This document shows, in pieces, positions 1 to 7,103 of a DNA stretch of 13,758 nucleotides. The position numbers were made by a program, and so were the translations under genes. This DNA comes from an uncultured Lachnospiraceae bacterium (GTDB lineage Bacteria > Bacillota > Clostridia > Lachnospirales > Lachnospiraceae), in contig CAMWOK010000049.1 of NCBI GenBank assembly GCA_947175845.1, positions 1-13,758 of the forward strand. The letters run 5' to 3'. The notes below the pieces were generated by a model, which was not told the DNA's origin, did not search any database, and saw only the letters and a program-made list of their open reading frames with translations. Each line of letters starts with the position of its first letter. Position 1 is the stretch's first letter.

Positions 1-189
1 GGCAATGGATATATTTCTTTAGATGCTGACTATGACCAGAATTATGGCATGTACAGTGATGGAAAGATGACGATCGAGGATAATGTGGTCGTCGTTGATG
101 GCAAGGAGATAAACAACATCTGGAACGGTCTGCACATGCTCCCTGAATACAATATTGTGAACGTGGAGAGTACTCCTGCCGAACCATAA
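1..189 (+). CDS. C-terminal fragment of an unrecognised protein
   Basis: Frame 1 is open from the left edge of the window to a TAA at 187-189, giving the last 62 residues of a gene whose start lies outside. The visible tail is acidic and hydrophilic with several Asp, Asn and Gly, and it ends in STPAEP. It has no membrane helix, no cysteine and no catalytic motif that I know, so I do not assign a family. It is supported as a real gene end by the strong hairpin terminator that begins about 40 bases after the stop, and because no other frame on either strand offers a better explanation. It converges on the flagellin gene. It could be the end of a secreted or surface protein, but that is a guess from composition only. 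Confidence 0.6.
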   Translation, partial: GNGYISLDADYDQNYGMYSDGKMTIEDNVVVVDGKEINNIWNGLHMLPEYNIVNVESTPAEP

Positions 190-229
190 AAAGAGAAACA
201 GCAAAGGCCCTCGAGGCGTATGTCGTAAT

Positions 230-267
230 AATCAAAAAAGCAGGCTTTTAAGCCTGCTTTTTTGATT
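230..267. terminator. Bidirectional rho-independent terminator
   Basis: This is a perfect inverted repeat with 18-base arms (AATCAAAAAAGCAGGCTT and its complement) around a 2-base centre. A GC-rich core (GCAGGC/GCCTGC) is flanked by an A tract on the left and a T tract on the right, so it works as a terminator in both directions. It lies between the plus-strand fragment (stop at 189) and the minus-strand flagellin gene (stop at 305) and probably ends both transcripts. Confidence 0.9.
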
Positions 268-304
268 CCGTGAATTTTATGAGATAGTATGTAAATGTTT
301 TCTT

Positions 305-1816
305 CTAAGCACTCAACAGCGATAAAATATTTTGTTTACTGCTGTTTGCCTGACTTAACATAGACTGTCCTACCTGTGTCAGAATACTGTTGTTGGAATA
401 CCGCACCATCTCATCTGCCATGTCGGTATCACGGATTTTGGATTCTGAATCGGTTGTGTTTTCGACAATATTGTCTAAATTCAAAGAGGTATGTTCAAGA
501 CGGTTCTGATATGCGCCGATGCGGCTTCTATTTGCAGAAAGCAACTGCATTATATCCGTAAGAACATCAATGGAATTTGTGGCAAGATCTTCTGTGAGAA
601 CACTGACACTGTTGATCTTTAGATTTTTATTGGTAAATGTCGGCATTTTCATAATCACTTTGTTCGTTCCATCTGCATCTGATCCGGCATGTATGGCAAG
701 CTGTTGTGTGGTAATTTGTCCTATCTGGGGACGTACTGGTTTGTACTCATATTCCAACACTCCTGCATCATTTCTTGGTATTGTACTAAAGGTTGAATCG
801 CCGCCATCTGGGTAGTAAAACTGGTTGTTATAAATAATATAAAGTTTTCCTGTTCCCTGTTTGTAGGCACACGAAGTATTAAAGCATCCAATAGGATTTG
901 AGGCTGAATCTTTTACATAACTAATTACATCTATAAGCGATTCACAAATAACTTCTCCCAATGAGCTGCTCCCATTCTGATATTTGTCCCAAATACTATT
1001 AAGATCTATCTTTACGAGTGCGTCGTTATTTGAAAAGCTAACACTCTCATGGGAAATCCCTCCTGCAGACTCCTCAGCATTTGCTGATAACCCGGATACA
1101 AACCTTATGCTTGCATGCGAGCCACAAGAACAACAAGACCAGTCGAAGCCTTCTCCCTGTAGTTTTGAGATAAATTCAGACTTTGTGTTTGCTGTAAAGT
1201 CCGTGAAATCAATCCATGCACAATTGAGGTATTCTCCTGTACTAAGTGCATTAGGACTGTTTTCTATCCAGTCAGGACCAAAAGTTACTCTATCTGTTAA
1301 CTTATTGCCAGGATATGCTGTTATCCCATCTACACCACCAATACCACCAGAACTAGACGCATATTCAATCTCACTTCCGGCCGATGCGCGAAAATCTTCA
1401 TCCCCTTTAAAAATATAAACCTCGTTAAATTTGGTAGTATTTATAATTCTGCCAAATTCCTCCACAATGCTATCTATTTCCATCTGAATATAAGCGCGGT
1501 CATCTGCGGAATTTGTTCCGTTCGCAGCCTGTACACACAATTCATTCATCCGGTTTGTCATGTCATGCATTTCTGCCATCGCTCCGTCAGCGACCTGGCA
1601 TAATGATATACCATCTTCAACATTTTCACCTGCCTTGGTAAGACCTCGGATCTGTTTCCGCATTTTTTCTGATATACTCAATCCTGCAGCGTCATCAGCC
1701 GCACGATTGATCCGATATCCGCTCGAAAGTTTCTCCGCCGATTTTGAACCCGTTTTTTGAACAATATTTAATTGTCTGTTTGCATTGAATGCTGAAATGT
1801 TATGTTGTACTGTCAT
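305..1816 (-). CDS. Flagellin, long form with a cysteine-rich variable domain
   Basis: This is the subunit of the flagellar filament, exported by the flagellar type III system and polymerised outside the cell. The N-terminal D0/D1 region (about residues 1-137) has the family pattern (VQHNISAFNANRQL, EKLSSGYRINRAADDAAGL, VQAANGTNS). The C-terminal D1/D0 region (about 366-503) ends in QSMLSQANSSKQNILSLLSA. Between them lies a variable domain of about 225 residues. The protein has 503 residues from the ATG at 1816. A GTG at 1825 is in frame, but the AAGGAG at 1827-1832 lies 10 bases before the ATG and only one base before the GTG, and relatives start just before VQHN. Flagellins are normally very cysteine-poor; this one has nine, including a CCSC cluster at 228-231, and two sit in the N-terminal helices (SLCQ, NELCVQ). 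The variable part is AT-rich compared with the neighbouring genes. The family is certain; the role of the variable domain is unknown. Confidence 0.96.
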   Translation of the reverse strand: MTVQHNISAFNANRQLNIVQKTGSKSAEKLSSGYRINRAADDAAGLSISEKMRKQIRGLTKAGENVEDGISLCQVADGAMAEMHDMTNRMNELCVQAANGTNSADDRAYIQMEIDSIVEEFGRIINTTKFNEVYIFKGDEDFRASAGSEIEYASSSGGIGGVDGITAYPGNKLTDRVTFGPDWIENSPNALSTGEYLNCAWIDFTDFTANTKSEFISKLQGEGFDWSCCSCGSHASIRFVSGLSANAEESAGGISHESVSFSNNDALVKIDLNSIWDKYQNGSSSLGEVICESLIDVISYVKDSASNPIGCFNTSCAYKQGTGKLYIIYNNQFYYPDGGDSTFSTIPRNDAGVLEYEYKPVRPQIGQITTQQLAIHAGSDADGTNKVIMKMPTFTNKNLKINSVSVLTEDLATNSIDVLTDIMQLLSANRSRIGAYQNRLEHTSLNLDNIVENTTDSESKIRDTDMADEMVRYSNNSILTQVGQSMLSQANSSKQNILSLLSA

Positions 1817-1833
1817 TATCTGCACACTCCTTA

Positions 1834-1845
1834 ACTTCCTTGTCT
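1834..1845 (-). promoter_or_regulatory. Candidate CsrA site next to the flagellin ribosome binding site
   Basis: In mRNA sense the site reads AGACAAGGAAGU, matching 10 of 12 positions of the known CsrA consensus RUACARGGAUGU, including the core ARGGA. It lies immediately 5' of the flagellin Shine-Dalgarno (AAGGAG, 1827-1832), so a bound protein would block ribosome entry. The match is seen in the sequence; binding is inferred. Confidence 0.5.
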
Positions 1846-1861
1846 GAATGTTGCATGCAAC

Positions 1862-1877
1862 AGGATATTTTTATCCT
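1862..1877 (-). promoter_or_regulatory. Small leader hairpin, AGGATA-AAAA-TATCCT
   Basis: This is a perfect 6-base-pair inverted repeat with a 4-base A loop, in the flagellin leader between the two candidate CsrA sites. One strand of the stem contains a GGA. It has no U tract and is AU-rich, so it is not a terminator. It may only position the flanking sites. Confidence 0.3.
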
Positions 1878-1894
1878 CGTATTTTGCACCGCAC

Positions 1895-1914
1895 TATAAA
1901 CGTCCTTATTTATA
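1895..1914 (-). promoter_or_regulatory. Hairpin with GGA in the loop, candidate upstream CsrA site
   Basis: In mRNA sense this is TATAAA-TAAGGACG-TTTATA, a 6-base-pair stem (a closing U-G pair could extend it) that presents AAGGACG in an 8-base loop. Presentation of GGA in a hairpin loop is the preferred CsrA target form. It lies about 60 bases 5' of the site at 1834-1845, so one CsrA dimer could bridge both. Binding is inferred. Confidence 0.45.
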
Positions 1915-2073
1915 ATGTTTCCCGAAATATTACATGTCAATAATCCTTCTCTTTAACATCACCTCCCACAAAAATTCGAAAAAATTTTCATGCGCCAAAG
2001 TCTTACAGAAAACGCAAATACGTTTGCCTTTACTATACGACACAGGTCAACATAAACACTTTTCTATATTATT

Positions 2074-2100
2074 ATATCGGCACAAAATTCAGAGTATTTA
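2074..2100 (-). promoter_or_regulatory. Sigma-28 (FliA/SigD) promoter of the flagellin gene
   Basis: On the minus strand, TAAA (2100-2097), exactly 15 bases, then GCCGATAT (2081-2074). The known flagellar sigma consensus is TAAA-N15-GCCGATAA, so only the last base differs. It is correctly oriented, about 260 bases upstream of the flagellin ATG, and makes this a late-class flagellar gene. An inverted repeat GTAAATT-N8-AATTTAC at 2110-2131 sits just upstream of the -35 element. Confidence 0.85.
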
Positions 2101-2208
2101 GTAAATCGTGTAAATTTTTCAAACAATTTACGCAATTTTTCGTTAATCCAAAAATATTGGCCTGAACATACCTCTTGACGATGGCAAAGCTGCTCTTTTG
2201 TATAGAAA

Positions 2209-2253
2209 AATAAATAAGCTGGCATTGCAACTTCAAATGCCAGCTTATTTATT
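2209..2253 (-). terminator. Rho-independent terminator after fakB/degV
   Basis: A perfect inverted repeat with 18-base arms (AATAAATAAGCTGGCATT and its complement) surrounds a 9-base loop, followed on the minus strand by a T-rich run (TTTATTTTTCT). It starts about 10 bases after the degV stop. It also stops read-through into the flagellin promoter region. Confidence 0.88.
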
Positions 2254-2263
2254 ATGCTCAGCT

Positions 2264-3133
2264 CTATCTCAGCTTCTTGCAGCACGTCACCGCCAGCGAT
2301 CCCGGACCGATATGGCAGGATACGCTCAGAGACAGCGGGTCTACCGCCACGATTGGATAGTCGGGAAGCTGCGCGTGCACTTCCTCCCTGAACGCCTGCA
2401 CTGCCTCCTCATTCTGTGTGTGGGCAAGCGCCAGATAAATCTGATTGTCCGGCGTAAGTCCGCCAAAACGCTTCTCGATATCGCTCTTAATCGCGTTGAT
2501 CATGATGGATTTTGCCTGCGTCACAGTCCGCGCCTTCGCGAAGGCATCCAGCTTATCGCCCTGAATCTGCAGTACCGGCTTGAGCCGCAGCAGTGTGCCC
2601 AGCGCCGCAGCAGCAGGCGTGATGCGGCCGCCCTTTTTGAGGTAATACAGCGTATCTATCATGATATAGATGCTGGAATTGAACTTATCTTCCTCCAGAA
2701 TATCCTTTATTGCGCTGCCACTCTTCCCCTCTTTTGCAAGTGCGATGGCATCAAACGTCGACTGCTTCTGCGTGACAGAGATGCGCTGGTTGTTCACCAC
2801 ATGGACCTTTCCGTCATAGTCCTGCGCCAGCATCATTGCCGTCTGGCAGGATCCGCTCAGACCGCTGGACATCGGGATATGAACAATCTCGTCATGTTCT
2901 TTCAGAAGTTCATCCCAGATCTGCGTGATGGACTCCGGCGACGGCTGCGAGGTGGAAATATCCGCATTCTGGGCAAGTTTCCGATAAAATTCCTCCTGAC
3001 TGAGTGTGATTTCCTCATAAAAGGTCTCCCCGTCAATCATAAAGGGCATTGGCAGCACACGAATGCCGAGTTCCTTTGCCTGATTTTGTGTAATACCGCT
3101 GTTACTGTCCGTAACGACTGCTATCTTTGACAT
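2264..3133 (-). CDS. fakB: DegV-family fatty acid-binding protein (FakB)
   Basis: FakB proteins hold a fatty acid in a deep pocket and present its carboxylate to the kinase FakA, which makes acyl-phosphate for membrane lipid synthesis. The 289-residue protein has the usual DegV length. Family motifs in order are VVTDSNSGI (6-14), TSQPSP (61-66), SSGLSGS (89-95), KKGGRI with Arg at 170, and HIGPGS with His at 274. The TSQPSP segment and the Arg and His correspond to head-group-binding positions known in FakB. The ATG at 3133 is chosen because AGGGAG lies 10 bases upstream and MSKIAVVTDS is the typical start; an upstream extension of 13 codons has no such support. It follows recG but has its own promoter. 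The FakA partner gene is two genes away, which supports the FakB role. The preferred fatty acid cannot be read from sequence. Confidence 0.9.
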   Translation of the reverse strand: MSKIAVVTDSNSGITQNQAKELGIRVLPMPFMIDGETFYEEITLSQEEFYRKLAQNADISTSQPSPESITQIWDELLKEHDEIVHIPMSSGLSGSCQTAMMLAQDYDGKVHVVNNQRISVTQKQSTFDAIALAKEGKSGSAIKDILEEDKFNSSIYIMIDTLYYLKKGGRITPAAAALGTLLRLKPVLQIQGDKLDAFAKARTVTQAKSIMINAIKSDIEKRFGGLTPDNQIYLALAHTQNEEAVQAFREEVHAQLPDYPIVAVDPLSLSVSCHIGPGSLAVTCCKKLR

Positions 3134-3167
3134 ATCATTCTCTCTCCCTATCGTTATAAAATGCATC

Positions 3168-3197
3168 ATCATATATCATGAGCTTCGGAATTGTCAA
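3168..3197 (-). promoter_or_regulatory. Sigma-A-type promoter for fakB/degV
   Basis: On the minus strand, TTGACA (3197-3192, perfect -35), 18 bases, then TATGAT (3173-3168, five of six matches to TATAAT). It lies in the 95-base gap between the recG stop and the fakB start, so fakB can be expressed independently of the upstream operon. A short hairpin, TGACAG-N7-CTGTCA (3213-3231), overlaps the recG stop codon just upstream; it lacks a U tract and is at best a weak terminator. Confidence 0.6.
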
Positions 3198-3228
3198 GAA
3201 ATAGGTATTTATTGACAGTTCCTTACTG

Positions 3229-5319
3229 TCAGATGTTAATAAAATCAACACTGGATGCGGCATGTTCCTCATAGTGCCGCCAAAACGCGTAATATTCACT
3301 GTCCTCGTCCAGCGACATTCCACTCTGCAGGTAAGCCTCGTACAGTTTTGCCGCACAGACCTGCGCCTCCTGCAAAATCGCGGCATCCTGATAAATGTCC
3401 CCCAGCCGGAACTGAAACTGACCGCTCTGCCGAATGCCAAACAAATCGCCGGGACCGCGCAGCCGCATGTCCTCCGACGAGATGAAAAAGCCGTCATTTG
3501 ATTTGTTCAGAACCTGCAGCCGCTCCAAAGTGTCACTTTGTGTCGCGGTGGTGATAAAGATGCAGTACGACTGCTCTTTTCCCCGCCCCACGCGGCCTCT
3601 GAGCTGGTGAAGCTGCGCCAGCCCAAAGCGCTCCGCGTTCTCGACCAGCATCACCGTGGCGTTTGGCACGTTGATTCCAACCTCGATCACCGTCGTGGAC
3701 ACCAGGACGTCAATGTTGTGAGCGGCGTACTCCTCCATGATATAATTTTTGGCCTTCGGATTCATCTGCCCGTGAAGAAACTCCACGCACACAGTGTCCG
3801 GCAGGGCCTTCTTTAATTTCTCCGTGTACTCAACCACATTCTCGAGAACGGGCTGGTCGCCCATCAGCTCCTCTGCGGCCTCGACCATAGGACAGATGAC
3901 ATACACCTGCCTGCCGTTTGCGACTTCCTTTGCAATAAACTCGTACGCCTTTTTGCGGTAATCTGTGTTGACCACGCAGTTTTTGATGGGAAGCCTGTTC
4001 GCCGGCAGCTCGTCCATCACCGAGATATCCAGATCCCCGTATAAAATCAGGGCGAGTGTCCGCGGAATAGGCGTCGCACTCATGACCAGAATGTGCGGCT
4101 GTATGCCCTTCTGCGTCAGCGTCTCGCGCTGCTTCACACCAAACCGGTGCTGTTCGTCCGTGATGACAAGGCGCAAATCATAGAACGCGACATCCTCCTG
4201 CAGCAGCGCCTGCGTGCCTATGATGACATTGCAGGTGCCAAGCACAACGCTCTCTTTCGCCCTGCGCTTCTCACGCGCCGTCAGCGACCCTGTCAGCAGG
4301 ACCGGCTTGAAGGGCAGTCCGTACTGTTCCACCAGTTCCAGAACCGACTCGTAGTGCTGCCGGGCCAGCACCTCCGTAGGCGCCATAAATGCCGCCTGGT
4401 GATGGTTCATCACACACATAAACATTGCAAGCACCGCAATGATCGTCTTCCCGGAACCGACATCTCCCTGAACCAGACGGTTCATGAGATGTGTCGAACA
4501 CAGATCGCTCTCAATCTCCGCCCACACTCTTTTCTGCGCACCCGTCAGCGCATAGGGAAGCCTGTCAATAAAGTCCTGACAGGCATCAATCCGCATCATG
4601 GGGGCATCGTTTATCTCCTGTGTCGTCATATCCTTCAGAAACATGACGGACACGATAAAAAACAGAAATTCCTCAAAGACAATGCGCTTTCTCGCCGCAA
4701 GCATTTTATTCCGGTCCTCGGGAAAGTGGATTCCCAGCATGGCAGTTTTGAGGTCAGGCAGTCCGCAGCTTCTGCGCATTGATTCTGGTATGTAATCCGC
4801 ATCAAAGTCCAGCGCATCCGTTACCAGATGAATTGCTTTTGTGATCGCAGCTATCGTGAGTCCCTTGGTGGTGGGATAGATCGGCGCCAGCTTGTTCACA
4901 TTCTGCGCAAACTCGTGCGGGCTGACAATCTTGGGCTGGTCAATCGTGATCCGGTTATTTTTCAGAATGACACGCCCGCGAAAAATATACTGCCTGCCCG
5001 CCTGCAGGCTGTTTTTGATGTAGGGCATGTTAAAGTAAGTGATGTCGCAGGCGCCGCTGTCATCCTTGACGCGCACCGTGGTGATCGTCATATTTTTGCG
5101 CACATGGATCGTCTGGGGCGCGCTGATGACCATGGCGCGCACCGCATTCACCTGATTTGCCCTAAGCTCCCCTATCTTCACAATATCGCGCCACTCTTCA
5201 TAGTCCCTGGGATAATGCCGGATCAAATCATCCACTGTAAAGATATTCAACTTGTGGTACAGAGCCGCCGTCTTGTCCCCGATACCCTTCAATGCCGTAA
5301 TCGGCTCATTCAGCTGCAT
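3229..5319 (-). CDS. recG: ATP-dependent DNA helicase RecG
   Basis: RecG remodels stalled replication forks and branched DNA (Holliday junctions, D-loops, R-loops). The N-terminal wedge begins with the family pattern ITALKGIGDKTAALYHKL and has an OB-fold region at roughly residues 50-140. The helicase core shows GDVGSGKT (Walker A, about 285-292), MAPTEVLARQH, DEQHRFGVKQR (motif II, DEQH), MSATPIPRT (motif III) and QLRGRVGRG (motif VI). RLRGPGDLFGIRQSGQ near the C-terminus is typical of RecG. The length of 696 residues is normal. The ATG at 5319 (MQLNEPI) has GAGG eight bases upstream and fits relatives; an in-frame ATG at 5346 is only weakly supported. It lies 57 bases after fakA and is probably cotranscribed with it. 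The gene is GC-rich (the 60 bases at 3601-3660 are 67% GC). Confidence 0.97.
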   Translation of the reverse strand: MQLNEPITALKGIGDKTAALYHKLNIFTVDDLIRHYPRDYEEWRDIVKIGELRANQVNAVRAMVISAPQTIHVRKNMTITTVRVKDDSGACDITYFNMPYIKNSLQAGRQYIFRGRVILKNNRITIDQPKIVSPHEFAQNVNKLAPIYPTTKGLTIAAITKAIHLVTDALDFDADYIPESMRRSCGLPDLKTAMLGIHFPEDRNKMLAARKRIVFEEFLFFIVSVMFLKDMTTQEINDAPMMRIDACQDFIDRLPYALTGAQKRVWAEIESDLCSTHLMNRLVQGDVGSGKTIIAVLAMFMCVMNHHQAAFMAPTEVLARQHYESVLELVEQYGLPFKPVLLTGSLTAREKRRAKESVVLGTCNVIIGTQALLQEDVAFYDLRLVITDEQHRFGVKQRETLTQKGIQPHILVMSATPIPRTLALILYGDLDISVMDELPANRLPIKNCVVNTDYRKKAYEFIAKEVANGRQVYVICPMVEAAEELMGDQPVLENVVEYTEKLKKALPDTVCVEFLHGQMNPKAKNYIMEEYAAHNIDVLVSTTVIEVGINVPNATVMLVENAERFGLAQLHQLRGRVGRGKEQSYCIFITTATQSDTLERLQVLNKSNDGFFISSEDMRLRGPGDLFGIRQSGQFQFRLGDIYQDAAILQEAQVCAAKLYEAYLQSGMSLDEDSEYYAFWRHYEEHAASSVDFINI

Positions 5320-5376
5320 AAACTCAACCTCGCTCGTCGTCAACATACAGACCTGCGCAGGAATGCGCGCTCCGGC

Positions 5377-7089
5377 CTACTCTGCGGAGATAATGTAGGA
5401 ATAGATCGGCTGTCCGCCAAACTGCAGTTCTACATCGCAGCTGTCAAACTCGGCCTGAACCATGTCCGCGAGCTTTTTCGCCTGCTCCTCCTTGATGATA
5501 TCTCCGTAATAAATGCTGATCAGCTCGTACTCCTCCGTCATCATTTCCCTGACCATCTGGAAGGCGACGTCCTGCAGCTCATTGCCCACTGCCAGAATCC
5601 CCTTGTCACCGATCCCCATAAAATCTCCCTGATGGATTTCCTTGCCGTCGATCATGGTATCCCGCACGGCATACGTCACCTGTCCTGTCGCGACGCGCTT
5701 CACTTCCTCCGTCATGACGGCCTCGTTCTCTGCAATCGAGATATCCGGGACGTAATTGATGATGGCTGTAATGCCCTGCGGAACAGTCCTGGTAGGAATG
5801 ACGATAATATTTTTGTCCGTCGTCAGCTGCTTTGCCTGGTTTGCCGCGAGGATAATATTTTTATTATTTGGAAAAATGAAAATATTATCCGCCTGAATCT
5901 TGTCGATCGCGTTGAGCATATCCTCCGTGCTCGGGTTCATGGTCTGTCCACCCTCGATAATGTAATCCACGCCGAGCGAACGGAAAATCTCATTCATGCC
6001 CTCCCCGATTGAGACTGCGATAAATCCTGTCTCCTTGTGTTCCACAGGCGCTGCCGGTACCGCCTTCTCCTGCGCGGCCTTCCCGGAAAACGCCGTATCC
6101 TGCATCTGTTTCTCCATCATGTCGGAAACCTTCTCATCCCGCTCCAGACGCATATTTTCGATGATAATCGTGGTGAGTGAACCGAACCGCAGCGCTTTCT
6201 GCATGGCAAGCCCCGGATCGTTGGTGTGCACATGCACCTTGACAATCTCATCGTCCGCCACGACGACAATCGAGTCTCCTATGGAGGAGAGATACTCCTT
6301 GAAATCCATCTCCTGCTTGATGTTGAAGGGTTTGCCCAGCATAATCAGAAACTGCGTGCAGTAGCAGAACTTAATCTCAGCGTTTGCCTGCGCCTCGATG
6401 TTGGAGGGCACTGTGCCGGATGCAGGCGCTGCCGCCTTCACGGAGAGATCGAGAGAATAATCGAGCTCCTTGCCCAGAAATGCGTCATAGGCGCCCTTGA
6501 GCACCTCCACAAGCCCCTGTCCGCCAGAGTCAACCACGCCCGCCTGCTTGAGCACAGGGAGCATCTCCGGTGTCTGTGCCAGAACCGCATCCGCCTCCTT
6601 GATGACCTCGCTGATAAATACCTCCAGGTCCTTCTCCCCCGCCATGGCAAGGTCGTTTGCCCGCTTTGCAGCCCCCTTTGCAACGGTGAGGATCGTGCCT
6701 TCCTTCGGTTTCATGACAGCCTTGTATGCGGTCTCGACCGCCTTCTCACAGGCGGACGCAAGGATCGCCACATTGATCTCATCATACTCCCGGATAACCT
6801 TTGTGAAGCCCCTGAAAAGCTGTGACAGGATAACGCCGGAATTGCCGCGCGCCCCACGCAGGGAACCGGAAGAGATCGCCTTTGCGAGGGAAGCCATGTC
6901 CGGCTCCTCTATAGCAGCCACCTCCTTGGCAGCGGACAGGATGGTCATGGACATGTTGGTGCCCGTGTCACCATCCGGAACCGGAAAGACGTTCAGCTCG
7001 TTAATCCACTCCTTTTTGTGCTCCAAATTCTTTGCTCCAGCGAGAAACATCTTGGAAAACATTTTCGCATCGATCACATTTAATCCCAC
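5377..7089 (-). CDS. fakA: Fatty acid kinase FakA (YloV, DhaL/DAK2 domain)
   Basis: FakA phosphorylates a fatty acid carried by FakB, giving acyl-phosphate for phospholipid synthesis from external fatty acids. The 570-residue length is close to known FakA proteins. The N-terminal DhaL-type nucleotide-binding domain (about 1-200) has NVFPVPDGDTGTNM, with the metal-binding Asp residues near 39-41, then GARGNSGVILSQLFRG and DSGGQGL. A middle domain follows, then a C-terminal DegV-like domain with EGGQTMNPST and PNNKNI. The start is GTG at 7089, with AAGGAGG about nine bases upstream. It begins 14 bases after the asp23 stop and is followed by recG. The order asp23-fakA-recG beside a divergent rpmB resembles the yloU-yloV-recG region of Bacillus subtilis. 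Its partner fakB lies just beyond recG. Confidence 0.93.
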   Translation of the reverse strand: MGLNVIDAKMFSKMFLAGAKNLEHKKEWINELNVFPVPDGDTGTNMSMTILSAAKEVAAIEEPDMASLAKAISSGSLRGARGNSGVILSQLFRGFTKVIREYDEINVAILASACEKAVETAYKAVMKPKEGTILTVAKGAAKRANDLAMAGEKDLEVFISEVIKEADAVLAQTPEMLPVLKQAGVVDSGGQGLVEVLKGAYDAFLGKELDYSLDLSVKAAAPASGTVPSNIEAQANAEIKFCYCTQFLIMLGKPFNIKQEMDFKEYLSSIGDSIVVVADDEIVKVHVHTNDPGLAMQKALRFGSLTTIIIENMRLERDEKVSDMMEKQMQDTAFSGKAAQEKAVPAAPVEHKETGFIAVSIGEGMNEIFRSLGVDYIIEGGQTMNPSTEDMLNAIDKIQADNIFIFPNNKNIILAANQAKQLTTDKNIIVIPTRTVPQGITAIINYVPDISIAENEAVMTEEVKRVATGQVTYAVRDTMIDGKEIHQGDFMGIGDKGILAVGNELQDVAFQMVREMMTEEYELISIYYGDIIKEEQAKKLADMVQAEFDSCDVELQFGGQPIYSYIISAE

Positions 7090-7103
7090 TTCAGAAATCC
7101 TCC

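Larger units (their letters stand above)
1817..2067 (-). promoter_or_regulatory. Long 5' leader of the flagellin mRNA
   Basis: About 250 bases separate the predicted sigma-28 start (near 2067) from the flagellin ATG. In mRNA sense the leader holds six GGA motifs: GGGAGG, AAGGAU, AAGGAC, GAGGAU, AAGGAA and the Shine-Dalgarno AAGGAG. Small hairpins lie at 1895-1914 and 1862-1877, and there is a 10-base palindrome TTGCATGCAA at 1851-1860. Repeated GGA with one site next to the ribosome binding site is the layout used by CsrA to repress flagellin translation in Bacillus (hag leader). CsrA and FliW are not in this window, so the regulator is inferred. Confidence 0.5.

Noticed and set aside
305..1816. 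Flagellinolysin-type protease domain in the flagellin variable region
   Set aside because: The only His-Glu pair (SHESVSF) is not an HEXXH zinc-protease motif, and no other metalloprotease signature is present.
1817..1825. GTG at 1825 as the flagellin start
   Set aside because: The AAGGAG lies only one base before it, whereas it is 10 bases before the ATG at 1816; relatives begin directly before VQHN.
1851..1860. Palindrome TTGCATGCAA in the flagellin leader as an operator
   Set aside because: It is only ten bases, downstream of the promoter, without a second copy; chance occurrence is likely.
2064..2285. Minus-strand frame of 73 codons between degV and the flagellin gene
   Set aside because: It reads through the degV terminator hairpin and across the sigma-28 promoter, and has no plausible ribosome binding site.
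2198..3130. Open frame of 310 codons on the plus strand
   Set aside because: It lies wholly opposite fakB/degV, is rich in Arg, His, Cys and Leu as expected from the complement of a GC-rich gene, has no family motif, and begins inside the terminator hairpin.
4828..6012. Open frame of 394 codons on the plus strand
   Set aside because: It runs antisense across recG and fakA, both unmistakable. Its composition (many His, Arg, Asp, Leu) is that of a shadow frame and it has no recognisable domain.
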